DNA of 45,505 bases from Clostridium sp. CAG:221 (GTDB lineage: Bacteria; Bacillota; Clostridia; Clostridiales; Clostridiaceae): the NCBI GenBank assembly GCA_000435835.1, contig FR883404.1, positions 52,213 through 97,717 of the forward strand. The letters run 5' to 3'. The notes under the pieces are model-generated. The model saw only the letters and a program-made list of their open reading frames with translations, made no database searches and had not been told where the DNA came from. A program made the position numbers and the translations under genes. Below are positions 42,311 through 45,505 of the stretch, piece after piece (the stretch's first letter is position 1; each line of letters begins with the position of its first letter).

Positions 42311-43129
42311 ATGAATCTATTAACTGATGACATATCTAAATTAAGCTTTAAAGTAATAAAAGATGAAATAAGTAAGATAGACTTTAATGAGTTTTATAAC
42401 AGTAGTGACTATGAAAAGATTGTATCAATACTTACTGCTGATAAAAGAAAAAATGTATCTTCTTTAGGTGCTAAAATAATTAAAGATAAAGAAAAACTTG
42501 ATAATGAAAAGAAACGTATAAGAACTATGTATGATTTTGATAAATCTTTTGGAGACTATAGTGTAATAGCTGGAGTAGATGAGGTAGGAAGAGGTCCTCT
42601 TGCTGGCCCTATAGTTAGTTGTGCAGTAATTTTAGATTTAAATGCTATTGATGATGATCTTATCCTTGAACTAAATGATTCAAAGAAGATAAGTGAAAAG
42701 AAACGTGAAGAACTAAGTATAATAATAAAAGAAAAAGCACTTGCTTATAAGATTGCTTATAGGACATCAAAAGAAATTGATGAAAAAGGCATAGGAGTAT
42801 GCAATAATGAAATTTTCTTAGAAGCATGTAATTCTTTAGAAATAAAACCAGAGCTAGTATTATCAGATGGATATGCAGTGAAAGGTTTAGAAATAGATAA
42901 TAAAGCTGTTATTAAAGGTGATACTAAATCTGCCTCTATAGCAGCAGCTTCAATTGTAGCTAAGGTGTACAGAGATAATTTAATGAAGGAATATGCAGAG
43001 AAATATCCTTACTATGGATTTGATGGTAATGTAGGATATGGTAGTAGTAAGCATATTGAAGCAATAAAAGAACATGGACCATGTGAAATACATAGAAGGT
43101 CTTTCTTAAATAATATATTAGGATGCTAA
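42311..43129 (+). CDS. rnhB: Ribonuclease HII
   Basis: Cuts RNA in RNA-DNA hybrids, including single ribonucleotides in DNA. AGVDEVGRGPLAGP carries Asp90 and Glu91 of the catalytic set, and VLSDGYAV and the SASIAAASIVAKVYRD segment hold further conserved residues. An extra N-terminal helical region of about 85 residues is present, as in other Firmicute forms. AAGGAG (42297-42302) places the start at ATG 42311 rather than 42293, giving 272 residues. The 3' end overlaps convergent yraN by 4 bp. Confidence 0.95.
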   Translation: MNLLTDDISKLSFKVIKDEISKIDFNEFYNSSDYEKIVSILTADKRKNVSSLGAKIIKDKEKLDNEKKRIRTMYDFDKSFGDYSVIAGVDEVGRGPLAGPIVSCAVILDLNAIDDDLILELNDSKKISEKKREELSIIIKEKALAYKIAYRTSKEIDEKGIGVCNNEIFLEACNSLEIKPELVLSDGYAVKGLEIDNKAVIKGDTKSASIAAASIVAKVYRDNLMKEYAEKYPYYGFDGNVGYGSSKHIEAIKEHGPCEIHRRSFLNNILGC

Positions 43130-43494
43130 TAAGTTCTAAAAGCATCTATTAAATGATTTATTTTATATGTATCATTTAAATGATTAAAAATAATTTCTAT
43201 AACATCATATCTTATATTGTAATCATATAAATTATTTACATATATATAATATGAAGAAATTGAAATTATCTTTCCTTTTTTATGGCAGGTAACTGATTCT
43301 AATGGAGTACCAAAGGAATTAGTATACCTGCTTTTTATTTCAAAAAATATTATCATGTCATCCTTTTGCCCAATAATATCTACTTCACCATACCTTGTTT
43401 GAAAATTTCTATCTAATATTTCATAACCATTATTAATGAGATAATCTGCTGCAATAGTTTCTCCATACTTTCCGATAGTTTTATTATAATTCAT
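43126..43494 (-). CDS. yraN: YraN family protein (UPF0102)
   Basis: Small predicted nuclease-like protein of 122 residues with the restriction-endonuclease-type fold seen in UPF0102. The core GYEILDRNFQTRYGEVDIIG and FFEIKSR keeps the acidic and lysine residues (E, D, ExK) of that fold. The biological role is unproven; its place beside comM and dprA suggests a link to DNA processing. The frame opens at GTG 43500, but AAGGAG on the minus strand fits ATG 43494 better. It is convergent with rnhB (stops overlap) and divergent from comM. Confidence 0.9.
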   Translation of the reverse strand: MNYNKTIGKYGETIAADYLINNGYEILDRNFQTRYGEVDIIGQKDDMIIFFEIKSRYTNSFGTPLESVTCHKKGKIISISSYYIYVNNLYDYNIRYDVIEIIFNHLNDTYKINHLIDAFRTY

Positions 43495-43549
43495 AAACAC
43501 ATCTCCTTTTTATTTATAATGATTAACATATTTCCTTTACCTATACTAG

Positions 43550-43583
43550 ATAATAATAGGTTTAAGAATAAAAACTTTGTCAA
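43550..43583 (-). promoter_or_regulatory. Weak candidate promoter for yraN
   Basis: On the minus strand a perfect TTGACA (plus-strand 43578-43583) precedes TATTAT (43553-43558) by 19 bp, longer than ideal. It lies in the 110-bp yraN-comM divergent gap; I see no clear comM promoter there. Confidence 0.3.
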
Positions 43584-43604
43584 TAATCAATAAGGGTGAT
43601 GAAT

Positions 43605-45125
43605 ATGTCAATAAATATATATAGTGCTACCAATCATGGTTTAGACGGAGTACTTATAAATGTTGAAGTGGATATAATGAGAGGAATACCGTCATTTCAT
43701 ATGGTAGGACTTCCTGAGGCATCTGTAAAAGAAGCAAGAGAAAGAGTTAGGGCAGCAATTGTTAATTCAGGATATACTTTTCCTTTAGGGAGGATAATAA
43801 TAAATTTAGCACCAGCAGATGTCAGAAAGAAAGGTACATTTTTGGATCTGCCAATAGCCATAGGAATTTTAATGGCTTCTGGTCAGATAAAATACAAAGA
43901 GTTAGAGAATTTTATAATTTTTGGAGAGCTTTCATTAAATGGAAACTTAAAAGGGGTAAAAGGTGCATTACCTATAATCTTAGAAGGTTCTAACAAAGCA
44001 AAAGAAAATTTTATTTTTCCCTTAGAAAACTTAAGTGAGATTGCTGAAAATGGTCAAGGAAATTTTTATCCATTTAATAATTTAAAGCAAGTAATAGCTT
44101 ACATAACTAATGGTGACTTATTGCCTTATAAAGAAAATATACATAAAGAAAAGATAAATAAAAATAAAATAGATTACTGCGAGATTATAGGTCAGATAGA
44201 GGCTAAAAGAGCAATGGAAATAGCCGCAGCTGGTAGGCATAATATCTATATGTTTGGTTCACCAGGTGTAGGTAAGACCATGTTAGCAAATGCAATTACT
44301 TCCATATTGCCACCTCTTACAAAAAGAGAGCAAATGGAGGTTGCCAAAATATATAGCATAGCAGGGCTTAGAAAGGAAATGGAAACATTAGATATTCCCT
44401 TTAGGGCTCCCCATCATACCATAACAAAGTCTGCACTGATTGGTGGTGGGAGAGAAATAACTTTAGGAGAAATAACTTTAGCTCATAATGGAGTATTATT
44501 TTTAGATGAAATTCTAGAATATAAAAGAGAAATTTTAGAGCTATTGAGAAAGCCTATGGAAGAAGGCTATATAAGTTTGACACGACAACATGAGAGGTTT
44601 ATATTGCCAAGTAAGTTTCTTTTAATTTCTGCTAGTAATCCATGTCCTTGTGGAAATTGGATGAATACAGAGGGGAAAAAGTGTAAATGCACTGATATGG
44701 AAATTCACAAATATATAAATAAGCTATCTAGTGCAATTATAGATAGAATGGATTTATTGTGCTATATTCCAAGAGTACGACCTGAGGAACTTTTAAATAA
44801 TAATGAAAAGTATACCTCAGAAAAAATGAAGGAAAGGATTCTTTTAGCAATAGAGAGAGAAAACTATCGCTTAAGAAATACAGAATATAGATATAACTCT
44901 GAAATAACTGGTAAGGATATTTATAGATTATGTAGCATTACCACAAAAGCAAGGAAAATTTTAGAAAAGTGTTATATGAGTTATGGTATTTCCCTAAGGG
45001 CTTATGGTAAGATTGTTAAGGTTGCAAGAACAATGGCAGACTTACAAGATGAAGAGAAGATAACTGAAGACAATATAATAGAAGCTTTAGGGTATAGAAA
45101 AAATATTTTTGGAGAAATTGTATAG
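43605..45125 (+). CDS. comM: YifB/ComM family Mg chelatase-like AAA+ ATPase
   Basis: AAA+ protein of 506 residues. In naturally competent bacteria ComM is a branch-migration helicase that aids integration of incoming DNA. An N-terminal Lon-protease-like domain (about 1-165: GLDGVLINVEVDIMRGIPSFHMVGLPEASVKEARERVRAA-type pattern) precedes the ATPase: GSPGVGKTMLANAI at 218, HNGVLFLDEILEY (Walker B) and SASNPCPCGNW with a cysteine cluster. The frame opens at GTG 43596 inside the ribosome binding site; ATG 43605 is better spaced. It is followed 8 bp later by dprA. Confidence 0.93.
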   Translation: MSINIYSATNHGLDGVLINVEVDIMRGIPSFHMVGLPEASVKEARERVRAAIVNSGYTFPLGRIIINLAPADVRKKGTFLDLPIAIGILMASGQIKYKELENFIIFGELSLNGNLKGVKGALPIILEGSNKAKENFIFPLENLSEIAENGQGNFYPFNNLKQVIAYITNGDLLPYKENIHKEKINKNKIDYCEIIGQIEAKRAMEIAAAGRHNIYMFGSPGVGKTMLANAITSILPPLTKREQMEVAKIYSIAGLRKEMETLDIPFRAPHHTITKSALIGGGREITLGEITLAHNGVLFLDEILEYKREILELLRKPMEEGYISLTRQHERFILPSKFLLISASNPCPCGNWMNTEGKKCKCTDMEIHKYINKLSSAIIDRMDLLCYIPRVRPEELLNNNEKYTSEKMKERILLAIERENYRLRNTEYRYNSEITGKDIYRLCSITTKARKILEKCYMSYGISLRAYGKIVKVARTMADLQDEEKITEDNIIEALGYRKNIFGEIV

Positions 45126-45133
45126 AGGTAGAT

Positions 45134-45505
45134 ATGAACGAATATGAAATACGCTTTACACTAGCTAATATAAGTAATAAAATTAAGCTTAAATTATTAC
45201 AAATGTATAATAATGAAGAAAATATTTATAATAATATTGACGAAATTCTTAAATCTGACATGATGAGTCTTAAGGATAAAATAAAGATTAAAGAGGACTC
45301 GTATGAAGACAAGATGAATTTTGTAAAAGCTTTAAATGATAATTCTATTAAAACTATAAGGATAACAGAAGAAGATTATCCAGAAAAACTAAGGAATATA
45401 GATGATCCTCCTTATATATTATTTTATAAGGGAGAGCTTTCTTTGGCATATGATGATATGATTGCTGTAGTAGGTTCAAGAAAAAGCAGCATATATGGAT
45501 TAGAT
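45134..45505 (+). CDS. dprA: DNA processing protein DprA, N-terminal part (cut by window end)
   Basis: Starts MNEYEIRFTLANISNKIK at ATG 45134, with GAGGTAG 4 nt before it, and runs open to the last base (124 codons visible). DprA loads RecA on single-stranded DNA during transformation and is also present in non-competent species. The visible part has the N-terminal helical domain, then the signature EDYPEKLRNIDDPPYILFYKG and the start of the Rossmann fold, IAVVGSRKSSIYG. The comM-dprA order is common in clostridia. Confidence 0.93.
   Translation, partial: MNEYEIRFTLANISNKIKLKLLQMYNNEENIYNNIDEILKSDMMSLKDKIKIKEDSYEDKMNFVKALNDNSIKTIRITEEDYPEKLRNIDDPPYILFYKGELSLAYDDMIAVVGSRKSSIYGLD

Noticed and set aside
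1..45505. Mobile elements, prophage, toxin-antitoxin pairs, defence genes, CRISPR arrays, tRNA or rRNA genes
   Set aside because: None seen. Gene order and base use are even across the window and match a conserved Firmicute core region.

Overview
The window is a low-GC, AT-rich chromosomal core region from a spore-forming Clostridium-like Firmicute (Clostridium sensu stricto is the best fit). The basis is strong AGGAGG ribosome binding sites, clostridial protein sequences, a tiny spoVM gene, ylbJ, and a pta-ackA acetate pathway. Gene order follows the Bacillus subtilis yloC-remA-gmk-rpoZ-coaBC-priA-def-fmt-rsmB-rlmN-prpC-prkC-rsgA-rpe-thiN-spoVM-rpmB-yloU-yloV-recG and plsX-acpP-rnc-smc-ftsY-ylxM-ffh-rpsP-khpA-rimM-trmD-rplS-rbgA-rnhB blocks. 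A rsmD-coaD-ylbJ-tmcAL block and pta-ackA-yceD-rpmF sit between them. I see no insertion sequence, phage, CRISPR array, tRNA or rRNA.

Layout. 1-1.7 kb: end of a nucleobase permease and a DUF116 gene. 1.7-14.6 kb: one long plus-strand run covering YicC nuclease, RemA, nucleotide and CoA synthesis, replication restart (PriA), formyl-Met handling (def, fmt), RNA methylation (rsmB, rlmN) and the PrpC/PrkC phosphatase-kinase pair. 14.7-17.1 kb: rsgA-rpe-thiN, then a 22-codon spoVM behind a long hairpin. 17.1-17.5 kb: rpmB on the minus strand, divergent from the Asp23-like/DAK2 pair. 19.6-22.7 kb: recG, rsmD, coaD. 22.8-25.8 kb: a coiled-coil protein converging on minus-strand ylbJ and tmcAL. 26-28.3 kb: pta-ackA. 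28.3-30.5 kb: yceD-rpmF, plsX, acpP (lipid precursors). 30.6-37 kb: RNase III, a radical SAM protein, a 30-residue membrane ORF, smc, ftsY. 37.2-43.1 kb: the SRP, ribosome-assembly and tRNA-modification group. 43.1-45.5 kb: yraN (minus), comM and the start of dprA (DNA uptake and processing).

Most genes are housekeeping, and I do not see a new multi-gene system. The points worth a second look are small-scale: a stem-loop that separates the Shine-Dalgarno from the start codon of khpA by about 35 nt but would restore normal spacing when folded; a long hairpin before spoVM that may hold a sigma-E-like promoter; an untracked 30-aa membrane protein gene before smc; structured leaders before rplS and yceD; an inverted repeat over the -35 box of the ylxM-ffh promoter; and terminators that include the stop codons of coaBC and khpA. 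Several starts were moved downstream of the longest ORF because of ribosome binding site position (DUF116 gene, priA, prpC, rsgA, rpe, rsmD, ackA, yceD, plsX, rnc, ftsY, ylxM, rnhB, yraN, comM). All functional calls rest on motif recognition by eye; no database search was run.
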